Shown here: positions 23,401-31,498 of the stretch, in pieces
Position numbering within the stretch: the first letter of the stretch is position 1
Layout of the letters: every line of letters begins with the position of its first letter
Origin: Candidatus Poseidoniaceae archaeon
GTDB taxonomy: Archaea; Thermoplasmatota; Poseidoniia; Poseidoniales; Poseidoniaceae
DNA: 52,430 bases
Assembly: GCA_949373095.1 (NCBI GenBank)
Contig: CASIBY010000017.1
Coordinates: forward strand, 1-52,430
Direction of reading: 5' to 3'
The notes under the pieces: model-generated
The model's input: the letters and a program-made list of their open reading frames with translations, nothing else
Databases searched by the model: none
Told to the model about the DNA's origin: nothing
Position numbers and translations under genes: made by a program

Positions 23401-26297
23401 AGCGTATCACCGACTAAGATCTCCATGTATTGTCCGGGGTTACTGCTGCCAGTTCCGCTGTCGATATCAGCCACCCGCCAAGTTGAGGCGTTTGAGGTAT
23501 CATGAGCCCACAGTTCTGTGCCGCTGCTTCCAACATTCGCACTGAAGTAGAGCGTATCACCGACGATTATCGCCATGTAATATCCGAGGTAACTGTGGCC
23601 ACTTCCGCTGTTGATATCAGCCACCTGCCATGTGGAGCCGTTTCCAGTCGTTTGGGTGATGAATTGCGGTGCAAGATGAACTTCGGAGTTGTTGGTCAGC
23701 GTGTTGTTCTCTGGATTGTACTCGAACGGGCCTGGTGCTTGTTCGTTAACGGTGATGTTAATCGTTGTTGACTTGGACCCGACCGAGTTGTTCGCCCAAA
23801 TCGTGAACACTTCCCCGGAAACAACCACTGTTGGCGTACCCCAAATCGTTCCGTTGCTGGTCTCGAAGGTGAGGCCTGAGGGTAACGAGGCGTTGATGGC
23901 CCATGAAGTGACGCTACCGGTGGTACCATTGGTGGTAATCGATGGAATGACTGATGTGATTGTCGTACCTTTGGTACCTGAAATGTCACTGTAAGCGATG
24001 ACACCGGGTGCGCCCGCCACATAGAGCGTGAAGGTCGCTGTGGTGGTGGTGCCGAGCGCAGCGACCGTGACTGTGAACGTTGTGTTGGCAAGGACTTCAG
24101 TCGGCGTTCCCGAGATGGTCCCATTGCGCCAGTTCATGGTCAAACCATCAGGAAGCATCGGCGAAATGTCATAGATTGGACGAGCCGTTAATCCTTGACC
24201 TGAACCCTCCATCGTGGTCAATTGGACTTTTTTCGGTCCTACTGCTATGTTCGGAATAAAGATGTCATCGTTGGCATCGATGATCATCTCGCTGCCCCAA
24301 CCACCCCATTCGTTGATTTTGGATGCTGTTGACCAAGAGCCTGAAGCGTTCGTCATGTACATCACATCTTTTGCGGTTAATCCATAATGATAGGAGATAT
24401 GAACGGCATCGTTTGAATCAACACCTACCACTGGCCAATAGGCCTTTCCTCCTGAAAGCCCGGTCTGTGCAGTCCAACTTCCTGGTGTACCGGAATGCAG
24501 GTGGATTTTCAAGTCGGTGGTGTACTGTGATACGATGTAGATCGTACCTTGTGAATTGATTGTGATGTCAGGGTCGTTTCCAATGTTAAGGGTGCTCGCA
24601 ACCGTTTCGTTTTGCCAAACGCCATTGATTCGGCTGGACATACGCAAATCGCTACAACCATCGTCGCAATAGTAAGCGACGTGGAGATTTCCGTCACCAT
24701 CCATAGCCATGGCAGGGTCGTGACCTTCGTCCTTCGTGGAGTCGGTGATGGTCTCGTTGGTCCACGAACCGTTTTCGTTGGTGTAGTGCCGAAGGCCGCG
24801 AGAGGAGTTCTCGTACGTTGTGGCAACGATGTGAACGGCATCAGTGATAGGATGGACAACAAGAGCGGTCCCTCGTCCAACACCATTGTCACTTGCTGAA
24901 TACCCAAGAGTTGTGAAAACCCATGTGCCTGAAGCATTCGTGGCATAACGCAGTACATCGGGGTTGGTCGAATAGTTAGTGTAAGCGATGTGAATAGCGC
25001 CCTGTCGATCGATGGCGACCGATGGATGATGACCTGTGTCCGTGGCGGTATCGAGAATCGTTTCGGTCCATGTTCCGTTCCAGCGGTACGTCATGCCCAA
25101 GCTGTACGTACCACTTGAGGAACTCGTATCGTTGTGCGCATAGACAATGACCATCTCGCCTCGCTCACCCGAATCAACGCCGAGGAGGTGGGTTGCAGGA
25201 GTGGTCAGGAAATTGGTCAGGATTGTGGAGGTTGAGTTGCTAACACCCGAAGTCCAACCGTAATTGCTGGTTTGGTGCGTGTACGACATGGTGATGTCTG
25301 AGATGGAACTGTTCACACTGCCTTCAGTGTTGGTTGGTGTGATGGTCAACGCCCCGCCGGCTGTTCTAACTACGAAGTTCAACAAAGCTGTTTCACTACC
25401 GCCTGAATTTGTTGCCGTGATGGTGTATAAAGCACCACTTGACACCGAGGTTGGTGTTCCTGTGATCACACAGGTCGAACTGAGGAACAGACCTGCTGGT
25501 GGCGATGGTGAACTGCTGCATGATGTTGGCATTCCACTACCACTGCCATAGGTTGGTGTGAGCGGCTGCATGGTTTGACCGAGGTAAAGAATGATGACCT
25601 GAGCACCTGAACCGCCGCCATAATCGATGTTCGGAGCTGCATCGTTGATGGTGATGTTCATTTCTGTTAAAGCTGAACCACCCGAGTTGTTGGCCCAAAC
25701 GGTGTAGGCAACTGCGGTTGTCTGCAAGACGGAGGGTGTCCCACTGATGGCACCTGTGCTCGAACTGAATGCGAGACCATTTGGAATGGATGGGCTGATC
25801 CCCCATGTGGTTGCAGCACCACCACTGGTGGAAGGCGTCGTGGTCGTCATGGGTGTCCCTTTTTCGAGCGTCAAATCGTGAGATGAATACACGATGTCGC
25901 TTGGTTTAGGGGGGGTCACCCAGAGGCTGAATTCACCCGTCTTGGAAACGCCCGTAGAGGAAGTTGCCGTGACGTTGTAGGTCAGATTGGAGCCGCTGGT
26001 CGTTGGCGTTCCGCTGACGGTGCATGTTCCTTGATTCAATATCAATCCGTTTGGAATTGATGGAGAAATACTGCAGGTCGCACCTGTCACAGCCTGTCCG
26101 AGTGACGCTACCGGCATTGTGCCCTTGAACAGTCGCGTGGTAAAGGTCTGCACCGGTGTTGTAACGGTAAGCAATGTGAATGTCGTCATTGCTGTCCACA
26201 GCAATGGCCGTATATGTGCCAGCGCTGTTGGTGGTGTGCACGGCAGTCGACACCCAGGAACCCGTTTTGTCTGAAGTGTAATACAAATCGTCCGCAC
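20424..26297 (-). CDS. Giant surface protein, central fragment with propeller and ELWAHDTS arrays
   Basis: 1,957-residue open frame whose first ~60 codons are out of frame with the gene; real coding starts near 26120. In order on the protein: He_PIG domains; a degenerate seven-unit propeller (about 25200-24180; AIDRQGAIHIAY, AMDGDGNLHVAY, VDSNDAVHISY); more Ig-type domains; nine ELWAHDTSN repeats (23640-22300); an Ig-type domain; seven HISY repeats (21960-21005); then He_PIG domains. All are secreted beta-rich modules, and no catalytic motif is visible. A lectin-like or adhesive propeller function is a guess from fold type only. Confidence 0.75.
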   Translation of the reverse strand: MRTICITLQTKRVPGCRLPCTPPTALAHIRPLLWTAMTTFTLLTVTTPVQTFTTRLFKGTMPVASLGQAVTGATCSISPSIPNGLILNQGTCTVSGTPTTSGSNLTYNVTATSSTGVSKTGEFSLWVTPPKPSDIVYSSHDLTLEKGTPMTTTTPSTSGGAATTWGISPSIPNGLAFSSSTGAISGTPSVLQTTAVAYTVWANNSGGSALTEMNITINDAAPNIDYGGGSGAQVIILYLGQTMQPLTPTYGSGSGMPTSCSSSPSPPAGLFLSSTCVITGTPTSVSSGALYTITATNSGGSETALLNFVVRTAGGALTITPTNTEGSVNSSISDITMSYTHQTSNYGWTSGVSNSTSTILTNFLTTPATHLLGVDSGERGEMVIVYAHNDTSSSSGTYSLGMTYRWNGTWTETILDTATDTGHHPSVAIDRQGAIHIAYTNYSTNPDVLRYATNASGTWVFTTLGYSASDNGVGRGTALVVHPITDAVHIVATTYENSSRGLRHYTNENGSWTNETITDSTKDEGHDPAMAMDGDGNLHVAYYCDDGCSDLRMSSRINGVWQNETVASTLNIGNDPDITINSQGTIYIVSQYTTDLKIHLHSGTPGSWTAQTGLSGGKAYWPVVGVDSNDAVHISYHYGLTAKDVMYMTNASGSWSTASKINEWGGWGSEMIIDANDDIFIPNIAVGPKKVQLTTMEGSGQGLTARPIYDISPMLPDGLTMNWRNGTISGTPTEVLANTTFTVTVAALGTTTTATFTLYVAGAPGVIAYSDISGTKGTTITSVIPSITTNGTTGSVTSWAINASLPSGLTFETSNGTIWGTPTVVVSGEVFTIWANNSVGSKSTTINITVNEQAPGPFEYNPENNTLTNNSEVHLAPQFITQTTGNGSTWQVADINSGSGHSYLGYYMAIIVGDTLYFSANVGSSGTELWAHDTSNASTWRVADIDSGTGSSNPGQYMEILVGDTLYFGADDGSSGHELWAHDTSNSSTWRVADIYSGTGSSYPGAYMEILVGDTLYFSANDGSSGYELWAHDTSNSSTWRVADIQSGAGSSTPGQYMSILVGDTLYFNADDGSSGKELWAHDTSNASTWRVADISSGTGHSYPGQYMSILVGDTLYFSADDGSSGKELWAHDTSNASTWRVADIRSGGSSSSPGLYMEILVGDTLYFSADDGSSGYELWAHDTSNSSTWRVADIQSGVDASSPGSYMSRLVGDTLYFSAYDASSSHELWAHDTSNASTWRVADINSGAASSNPGQYMEILVGDTLYFSAYDASSSHELWAHDTSNASTWRVADIRSGTGSSSPGLYMELLVGDTLYFSATDASSGSELWAHRPSTIDYITNTGGAVTSWAINASLPSGVSFGTNNGTIYGTPTELWTQTSYMVWANNSGGQSVAYLNITIVDEAPDISYNPDWFVLTKGTAMSPTATPTNTGGAIPSGIVDSGSNVGSYTSIALDSNGYKHISYYHLTNKDLMYATDKSGSWVTTSIDTSGIVGHYTSIAIDSNDDVHISYLDDTNDDLKYATDKSGSWVTTSIDTSGSVGWLTSIAIDSNDDVHISYYDTTNGDLKYATDKSGSWVTTSIDTSGNVGSYTSIAIDSNDDVHISYYDSTNKDLKYATDKSGSWVTTSIDTSGIVGHYTSIAIDSNDDVHISYLDTSNTDLKYATDKSGSWVTTSIDTSGQVGYYTSIAIDSNDDVHISHYDLTNGDLKYATDKSGSWVTTSIDTSGNVGADTSIGIDSNDDVHISYRDTTNTELKYIGLDSSSNVLGYSVSPALPAGLSLDLGTGEISGTPTATSSSATYTITARNSGGTGTTTVTIVVNDAVPVIAYSPSSFTLTKGTAMTTVTPTTSGGAIVSWSISPTLPTGLAFDTSTGAISGTPTVLSVSTAYTVTATNTGGSDTAAVTIVVNDELPVIVYSPSSPHADQGNGDDDCDTNHKRWSDRLLVNFTNVTNRPCL
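20820..22040 (-). repeat. 1.2-kb duplicated cassette, copy 2
   Basis: Second copy of the cassette described at 18770-19990, again coding for one Ig-type domain plus seven HISY units. About 830 bp of He_PIG repeats separate the copies. Confidence 0.75.
22300..23640 (-). repeat. Nine ~145-bp tandem repeats coding for ELWAHDTSN units
   Basis: Nine units of about 48 residues: STWRVADI, a Ser/Gly-rich turn, PGQYMEILVGDTLYFSA, DDGSSG, ELWAHDTSN. The DNA is highly similar between units and to positions 1-240 of the window, which belong to another gene. They resemble the hyalin-like or ELWxTDGT repeats of bacterial surface proteins. Confidence 0.8.
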
Positions 26298-27384
26298 CGT
26301 TTAGCTCGTGTGAAATGTGAACATTCCCCAGAGAGTCGTATGCGATGGAATTGAAGCGGCCGTAATCTGCACTGTTCTCAACGGTCGTTGCAGACCACGA
26401 ACTGCCCGTGTAATACGTGTATTTTAGCGAGGTTGCGTCCATATCGAAGTAGGAGATTCCTGGCTCATCCGTCGTTGGATCGATGGCTATGTCAAGACTC
26501 GTTCCTCCAGTGTTAGAACCGATGTCCTCTAGATATGTACGAACCCAAGAGCCAGAAGTGTCGGTGAGGTGGAACATGTCCTTGATGTTGGCGTCGTAGT
26601 AAGCAATGTGGATGTCATCATTTGAATCGATGGCGATTGACGTGAAGGCGGTATCGCCAACAGATTGAACGGCACTGAAGGACCACGACCCTCCAGTTTT
26701 CTCTGCGTAGCCCAAATCCCCCCCACTGTCCCGATAAGCGATGTGGGGTTTATCGTTGGAATCGATGGCAATAGATGTGAACTTTCCACCTGTATTATCG
26801 ATGGTCGTCGTTGACCATGAGGACGAGCTTGCTGATTTGTAAGCATACCTGAGTGCATTTCCGGAGTTGTACTGATAAGAAACGTGAAGACCATCGTTTG
26901 AATCAATGGCCAAGTTGCAGTACTTCCCGACGTTGTTGCTGGTTTCAATCGATGAGGTCACCCAAGACCCTGTTTTGTTGGTTGAGTACATGAGGTTAGA
27001 ATTGTCATCACGATAGAACACGATGTGTGCCTTATCATTGCTGTCGATGACGATGCTGTTGTGCCATCCTGAATCACCTGAAGTGTACACGCTCGTGGTG
27101 CTGTTGACCATACCAGAACTCCATGCGGTCCAATTGAAGGTGATCGGTGTAATCGCCGTGTTTTTAGTCGTCTCAAGATAATCTACACTCGACAAGAGTT
27201 CCCAATCCGCCCCCGCCGAAAATTGGCGTGCCGGCGGTTCTTCCAATAGAGGAACTGGTGGATCTTGCGAATCTAACCATGGAGTACGATTGATTTCAAC
27301 AATTCCTGCAGAGAGGGACATGGAGAGCATCAACAGTACCAGAATGACTGATTTTGCACTGCTTAGTCGTCTCTTCATTTTCAT
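26120..27384 (-). CDS. Giant surface protein, N-terminal fragment with signal peptide and first propeller
   Basis: The start is ATG 27384: MKMKRRLSSAKS followed by VILVLLMLSMSLSAG, a good signal peptide. The longer frame to 27597 would lack one and overlap the upstream gene. A purine-rich GGGGGAAAGGAAAAG just upstream serves as ribosome binding site. After a linker come seven units with patterns such as IVIDSNDKAHIVFY, AIDSNDGLHVSY and AIDSNDDIHIAYY, probably a seven-bladed propeller. The frame changes near 26120 (GADLYHATVQG) to that of the next fragment. Joined end to end the protein would be about 4,500 residues, exported and anchored at its C-terminus. Confidence 0.75.
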
Positions 27385-27394
27385 GCTTTTCCTT

Positions 27395-27410
27395 TCCCCC
27401 TTAAGGGGGA
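27395..27410 (-). promoter_or_regulatory. Perfect 16-bp palindrome in the leader of the giant gene
   Basis: TCCCCCTTAAGGGGGA is self-complementary and lies 10 bp upstream of the ATG at 27384, so its 3' arm is part of the purine-rich ribosome binding site. As RNA it could pair with itself and hide that site, or as DNA it could be an operator. A TATA-like GTTTATGATA lies upstream near 27440-27450. Confidence 0.45.
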
Positions 27411-27469
27411 GGTGAGAATTGCCCGATGTAAGTGAAGACCCTATCATAAACGGCTTGCAGAGAAATACT

Positions 27470-27958
27470 CTACGGCCAAGGTTGTGAAGCAGTATATGGC
27501 CAGCCTGTTTTGCTGGTGTCAAAGCCGAGTGAAGTGAATGATTTACGCGATTTACGCCACACTGGCAAGAGATAGCCAACCTTTGAACGCTCCCCAAAAG
27601 ACCAACGCCACGGACAGCGGGAAAAACGAGCCACCCAGTGCTGAATCATGAGCAAGGATTGGGGCTGATCATGACCTCCTGGGACAAGCCATGAAGCAAT
27701 GTTAACCGCTCCTGCTGAGCCCCGAGTTTCGGACCAACATGTGAGTTCAGCCCCTTTGAGTGGGCCGTCGAGAATCTTCACTCCAAGTGTTCGGGCAGAT
27801 TGAGCCATGGGCATGATGATAGCAAACCGATCGACAAGTCGTGAACCTTCATGCCGCTCAAGCGTCCAACCCGCTTCTTCCGCGAGTTCGCGGAAGACAC
27901 GTATGGCCTCAATGGGTGAGACACTGACTTCAATGTCAAGTGTTACTCTTCGCACCAT
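27470..27958 (-). CDS. Hypothetical soluble protein
   Basis: 162 residues from ATG 27958. The N-terminal half (LDIEVSVSPIEAIRVFRELA then EEAGWTLER) has an alpha/beta pattern like small ligand-binding or SRPBCC-type domains, with a Trp/Cys-rich second half. I recognise no family. The basic C-terminus (RKSRKSFTSLGF) could be membrane- or RNA-adjacent. It lies between the stalk operon and the giant gene on the same strand, 85 bp before the latter. Confidence 0.55.
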   Translation of the reverse strand: MVRRVTLDIEVSVSPIEAIRVFRELAEEAGWTLERHEGSRLVDRFAIIMPMAQSARTLGVKILDGPLKGAELTCWSETRGSAGAVNIASWLVPGGHDQPQSLLMIQHWVARFSRCPWRWSFGERSKVGYLLPVWRKSRKSFTSLGFDTSKTGWPYTASQPWP

Positions 27959-28173
27959 GAACCTTCGAATCGGGGTTGGATGTTGAACCCTTCTACGAGA
28001 TAGCTCACGCTCAGGATAGTGTTTGTTCTAGTGTGCATGCACGGTCGTTCGCAGTCCCGCCCGTTAAGGCGAGGTGTTGCCGCGAGGGAACCGAGTTTGT
28101 CAACCGTGCATCACGCGAAGGAGGCGAGCATGTCGCGTCCAAGAGTGCGCTCGGCGGCGCTCGATACCGTTTC

Positions 28174-28470
28174 TCAACCGAAAAGGGATCCAAGACCGTC
28201 GAAGCCTGCTTCCTCTTCTTCTTCCTCTTCCTCTTCAGCAGGGGCAGGGGCATCAGAACCGCCAGCGGCGGCAGGGGCAGCAGCTGCAGGTGCAGCAACG
28301 GCTTGGGTCATGGCGTCAGCGATGTCAACACCAGCAAGGGAGGCAACCAGGGCCTTCACTCGGGCGTCGTCAGCGTCGACTCCAGCGCCCTTTAGGACAG
28401 CCTTTACCGACTTCTCATCAATGTCTTTTTCAGCAGCGTGCAGTAGCATAGCAGCGTATACGTATTCCAT
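28174..28470 (-). CDS. rpl12: Ribosomal stalk protein P1 (L12 archaeal type)
   Basis: 98 residues: a helical dimerisation domain (MEYVYAAMLLHAAEKDIDE), an Ala-rich hinge (AAPAAAAPAAAGG), an acidic run and the end GFDGLGSLFG. That end recruits the translation GTPases aEF1A and aEF2 to the ribosome. The same final residues end uL10. A Shine-Dalgarno GAGGTGA lies 7 nt before the ATG. Last gene of the stalk operon uL11-uL1-uL10-P1. Confidence 0.95.
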   Translation of the reverse strand: MEYVYAAMLLHAAEKDIDEKSVKAVLKGAGVDADDARVKALVASLAGVDIADAMTQAVAAPAAAAPAAAGGSDAPAPAEEEEEEEEEAGFDGLGSLFG

Positions 28471-28496
28471 ATTTTTTCACCTCAATTTTTGTTTGT

Positions 28497-29516
28497 TCAG
28501 CCGAATAGGCTTCCGAGTCCGTCAAATCCGGCCTCTTCTTCCTCGTCTTCCTCTTCTTCTGCCTCGGCTGGGGCATCGGAAGCGCTCGTGTCAACTGCGG
28601 CTGCGGCTGAGGCTGCTGCGGTTGCAGCAGCGCCCATCATGGCAGCCAATTCGTCGTCGAGTGCATCGGGGCTCAGTGTACCTGCAACGCCAAGAGCGCT
28701 GACATGGGCACGAGCCACCAGGTGTGGAAGGGTGTCTGCAGTTGCGACCGCCGCTTCCAGAGCAACTGCCAGCGCTTCTCGGCTAGCCTTTGCAAGGAGT
28801 GTTGGCATCGTTTGTGTGGTAAACCACGTGATGTTGCAAGCGAGGTTGAATCCACCAGCAGCGTAGCTGATGAGATCGGTCTCAAATTGCTCATAATCGA
28901 TGTCAAGAGTTGTTGGAGCGAAGAGTGTGCCTCCCTCAAGGGTACCGCACAAACGTAGTCCGGTAACCATTGGGTTAATGCCAATCTTTGACAGCATCAT
29001 TCCGAGGTCGCCTTCAAAGACATCGCCTTCTTCAAGAATCACTGTTCGCTTCTGAATTTGGACGCTACCGGCCATAATCTTAGCAGGAATTCCAACGGAG
29101 TTGAGGTCACCGACAATGGGGCCAGGAGGCATTCCAGTGTCCATTTTGTCAACTACGATTTGGTAAGGAGCAACGTCGCCGGGCTTTGCAGCTCGACCGG
29201 CTTCTGTCTTCTTCAATTCCGAGAACATCTCAAAGGAGTTCAAGGAAGATGAAGAGATCAGGGCAGGTTGTACAGCGGAATCGTAGAGTTCATCAAGTTC
29301 TTCGGACTTGAAACCTGCACGCTCCCATGCAATCTTCATCAGGCGCTTCTTTGCAACTTGAATCTTCATGTTCTTGCGAAGGTCGGCGCGCATGCCGATC
29401 ATTGCACCAGCAGGAACGCCATGGATGTCAATGATAGCAACTGTGCTGCCATCCGTTAACAAGGTGTGAAGGTCTTTGACAGTATCCTTCTTCCATGAAA
29501 CGACCTTTGGAATCAA
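28497..29516 (-). CDS. rpl10: Ribosomal protein uL10 (P0-like stalk base)
   Basis: 339 residues. The N-terminal domain binds 23S rRNA near the GTPase centre, followed by the archaeal insertion domain (about residues 110-190), helices that carry P1 dimers, an acidic tail and the end GFDGLGSLFG shared with P1. The start is TTG 29516, overlapping the rpl1 TGA, with GAGGTG placed 5 nt upstream. This shows translational coupling and is a clear non-ATG start. Confidence 0.94.
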   Translation of the reverse strand: MIPKVVSWKKDTVKDLHTLLTDGSTVAIIDIHGVPAGAMIGMRADLRKNMKIQVAKKRLMKIAWERAGFKSEELDELYDSAVQPALISSSSLNSFEMFSELKKTEAGRAAKPGDVAPYQIVVDKMDTGMPPGPIVGDLNSVGIPAKIMAGSVQIQKRTVILEEGDVFEGDLGMMLSKIGINPMVTGLRLCGTLEGGTLFAPTTLDIDYEQFETDLISYAAGGFNLACNITWFTTQTMPTLLAKASREALAVALEAAVATADTLPHLVARAHVSALGVAGTLSPDALDDELAAMMGAAATAAASAAAAVDTSASDAPAEAEEEEDEEEEAGFDGLGSLFG

Positions 29517-30157
29517 TTGACCACCTCAATGCGTTGTGCTGGACCCATGCTTGTCTTGATGAACAGAGAGCGGATGTTTCCGACTCCACGTTCCAACTTG
29601 TTGGTAACACGGTTGAAGACTTCCATGACGTTGGCCATGAGTTCTTCGTGAGATTGATCAACTGTTCCAAATGAAGCGTGGAAGGTCATCTTGTCGCCGG
29701 ACTTGATGATCACAGTGCTTCGCAGACCGTTGGCGAGAACACCAGGGTCAAGGGAAGGAGGGACTGGGCGAGGCATCTTACCACGAGGACCAAGGACAAC
29801 ACCGAGGTACCGGCCGATAAGTCCCATGTGAGGGACTTCGGAAAGGAAGAAGTCAAATTGATTTGCTACTTTCTTAGCACGGCCTTTCTTGCTACCAAAG
29901 TCTTCAATGTCTTGAGGAGAGAAAACGGTGACGCCAGCTGCCTTTGCCTTAGATGCTGCTTCACCAGCGGCAAACATAGCAATCTTAAGTTCACGACCGC
30001 GGCCAGAGGGAAGACGGATTTCTTCCTTGATACGGTTCGTTGGGTTCTTCAAATCTACGTCCTTGATGGTGAACGAAATGTCCACGGATTCGACGAATTT
30101 ACGCTTAGGTGCTGATTCAACAGCCGCCTTGATTGCTTCACTAATTTTATTTTCCAT
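29513..30157 (-). CDS. rpl1: Ribosomal protein uL1
   Basis: 214 residues from ATG 30157, the usual uL1 length. The in-frame GTG at 30166 is part of the Shine-Dalgarno stretch AGGGGTGA and is not the likely start. Family features include FVESVDISFTIKDVDLKNPT and the GPRGKMPRPVPP segment. uL1 forms the L1 stalk, binds 23S rRNA and helps the exit of deacylated tRNA. In archaea it also represses its own operon through an mRNA site, and the leader here was not seen to contain an obvious mimic. Confidence 0.94.
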   Translation of the reverse strand: MENKISEAIKAAVESAPKRKFVESVDISFTIKDVDLKNPTNRIKEEIRLPSGRGRELKIAMFAAGEAASKAKAAGVTVFSPQDIEDFGSKKGRAKKVANQFDFFLSEVPHMGLIGRYLGVVLGPRGKMPRPVPPSLDPGVLANGLRSTVIIKSGDKMTFHASFGTVDQSHEELMANVMEVFNRVTNKLERGVGNIRSLFIKTSMGPAQRIEVVN

Positions 30158-30216
30158 ATTCTTCACCCCTGCGGTCTACGAAGTGCTCAAGGCACCTCTT
30201 CCGCGGTCCGTGATTT

Positions 30217-30498
30217 TCAATTAAAACGCTCGTCCCATTCTCCTTTGTTAATGATCGCGAGGGCTTCATTGGCCCAATGACCGTCAATCTTCACACGCAT
30301 GGCCACGCAAGTCCCGATGACTTCCTTGGTTTGTGCTTTCAGATCTGCTCCGGTCAAGTGACCTAGGGCTGCCTTTGTTCGGGCCACTTCCATGGCCTTT
30401 TCAAGAGGTAGACTTTCGGTCGCGGAGTCGACACTGCCATTGCACTTCTTCACACCAAGGGCTTTCTTGATTTGGTCAGATGTGCTATTTCGGGACAT
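30217..30498 (-). CDS. rpl11: Short ribosomal protein uL11 lacking the N-terminal domain
   Basis: 93 residues from ATG 30498 (GGAG Shine-Dalgarno 9 nt upstream). The in-frame start at 30516 is a GTG. Archaeal uL11 is about 160 residues. Here only the end of the linker (TSDQIKKALGVKK) and the RNA-binding C-terminal domain remain: SLPLEKAMEVARTKAALG, ADLKAQTKEVIGTCVAM, EALAIINKGEWDERF. The N-terminal domain with its GPPLGPALG-type loop, which contacts elongation factors, is absent. No frame upstream encodes it, and the promoter sits only about 50 bp before the start, so the gene looks complete rather than cut. First gene of the stalk operon. Confidence 0.85.
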   Translation of the reverse strand: MSRNSTSDQIKKALGVKKCNGSVDSATESLPLEKAMEVARTKAALGHLTGADLKAQTKEVIGTCVAMRVKIDGHWANEALAIINKGEWDERFN

Positions 30499-30546
30499 GA
30501 TGTCAACTCCATCCACAGACGTGGGTATCTTGCCGACTAAACACCC

Positions 30547-30556
30547 CTATTTAATC
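30547..30556 (-). promoter_or_regulatory. TATA box of the ribosomal stalk operon
   Basis: GATTAAATAG on the minus strand. Counting about 25 nt gives a start of transcription near 30526, leaving a leader of roughly 28 nt before ATG 30498. This leaves no room for the missing part of uL11. Confidence 0.5.
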
Positions 30557-30625
30557 GCGCCGTGACCAAGGAGAGCATAAGAGGGACGCGGAACCCTCAA
30601 TAAAAGCCGCTCCTATGGTCAGGTG

Positions 30626-31498
30626 ATGAAGGTTCTGTTGGTGGGCGGTAATGGCTTCGTAGGCCAAGCCCTCATCACGCAAAAACCATCTCACATTACC
30701 GCAGACCCCACGTATTGCCACAACCCTCCTTCAGAGAACACTGAGGCATGGACTCAACTTGACCTTCTCAGGGTCACCGACTGGAACAGAACCCTAAGTG
30801 GATACGATGCCGTGCTGATTTGTGCTCGCCCAAAAGGAACAACCTTGAAAGAAAGGGATTCGATTGCTCTGGAAACGAAAACTGCCCTAACGGCAATGAT
30901 GGTGGCACGATTAGAGATGAACAATCCGCCGCATGTTTTCGCCCTACATGGGACTCTGAGTTACGGTGACTGTGGCCAAGAGATAGTTGAGGAGACTCAA
31001 GCCTACAATCCGACAGGTTATGCAACCTCTTACGGGATTGGAGAAGAACCTCTGCGGCATGAAGCTGAAAAGGGCATGATCGGTATCATGCGAGCCCCTT
31101 GGATTCTAGGAAACGGGTCGTGGTTCAATGCATTGTACTGTGTTAACCAAATTCCATTATTTTCAGGCCCTCCAGTTTGGATGGCGATTGTTGAAGTCAA
31201 CGATTTGGCTAAACAAATTTGGCATCATATTGAACGGAAAACGACGGGAATTATTCACCCGCAACTCTTGGTCCGAACAACACAAGAACGGTTCGCAGCC
31301 GCAGTGGGTGCTGCTCGGTTGGCTCAACCTGTTCGGATGAGTAAATGGCGTATGCTTCGTCTTTACGACAAACAAACACGCCAATCGGTTCTCGCCTCAA
31401 TCCGTCTCGCATCAGGTCAAGAGATGGATATTGAGGGTGATGCGGCACATCGCTCTTTGGATGGAACCCTTCAATCGTTATTCTCTGGGCGTTCGTAA
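30626..31498 (+). CDS. NAD(P)-dependent epimerase/dehydratase-like protein (extended SDR)
   Basis: 290 residues from ATG 30626; the GTG just before it is less likely. The N-terminus MKVLLVGGNGFVGQAL has the GxxGxxG Rossmann motif for NAD(P). The later segment YATSYGIGEEPL sits where extended SDRs carry the catalytic YxxxK, but the Lys is replaced by Glu, so normal epimerase chemistry is doubtful. Such atypical members act as reductases or NAD(P)-binding regulators. It reads outward from the stalk operon and overlaps the 3' end of the convergent methyltransferase by 28 bp. Confidence 0.75.
   Translation: MKVLLVGGNGFVGQALITQKPSHITADPTYCHNPPSENTEAWTQLDLLRVTDWNRTLSGYDAVLICARPKGTTLKERDSIALETKTALTAMMVARLEMNNPPHVFALHGTLSYGDCGQEIVEETQAYNPTGYATSYGIGEEPLRHEAEKGMIGIMRAPWILGNGSWFNALYCVNQIPLFSGPPVWMAIVEVNDLAKQIWHHIERKTTGIIHPQLLVRTTQERFAAAVGAARLAQPVRMSKWRMLRLYDKQTRQSVLASIRLASGQEMDIEGDAAHRSLDGTLQSLFSGRS

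Noticed and set aside
18960..23640. Regular direct repeats that could suggest a CRISPR array
   Set aside because: Units are 135-145 bp, in frame, and code for conserved protein repeats without unique spacers.
28000..28173. G/C-rich stretch downstream of rpl12 as a possible structured RNA
   Set aside because: No tRNA, snoRNA box or covariation can be shown from one sequence.
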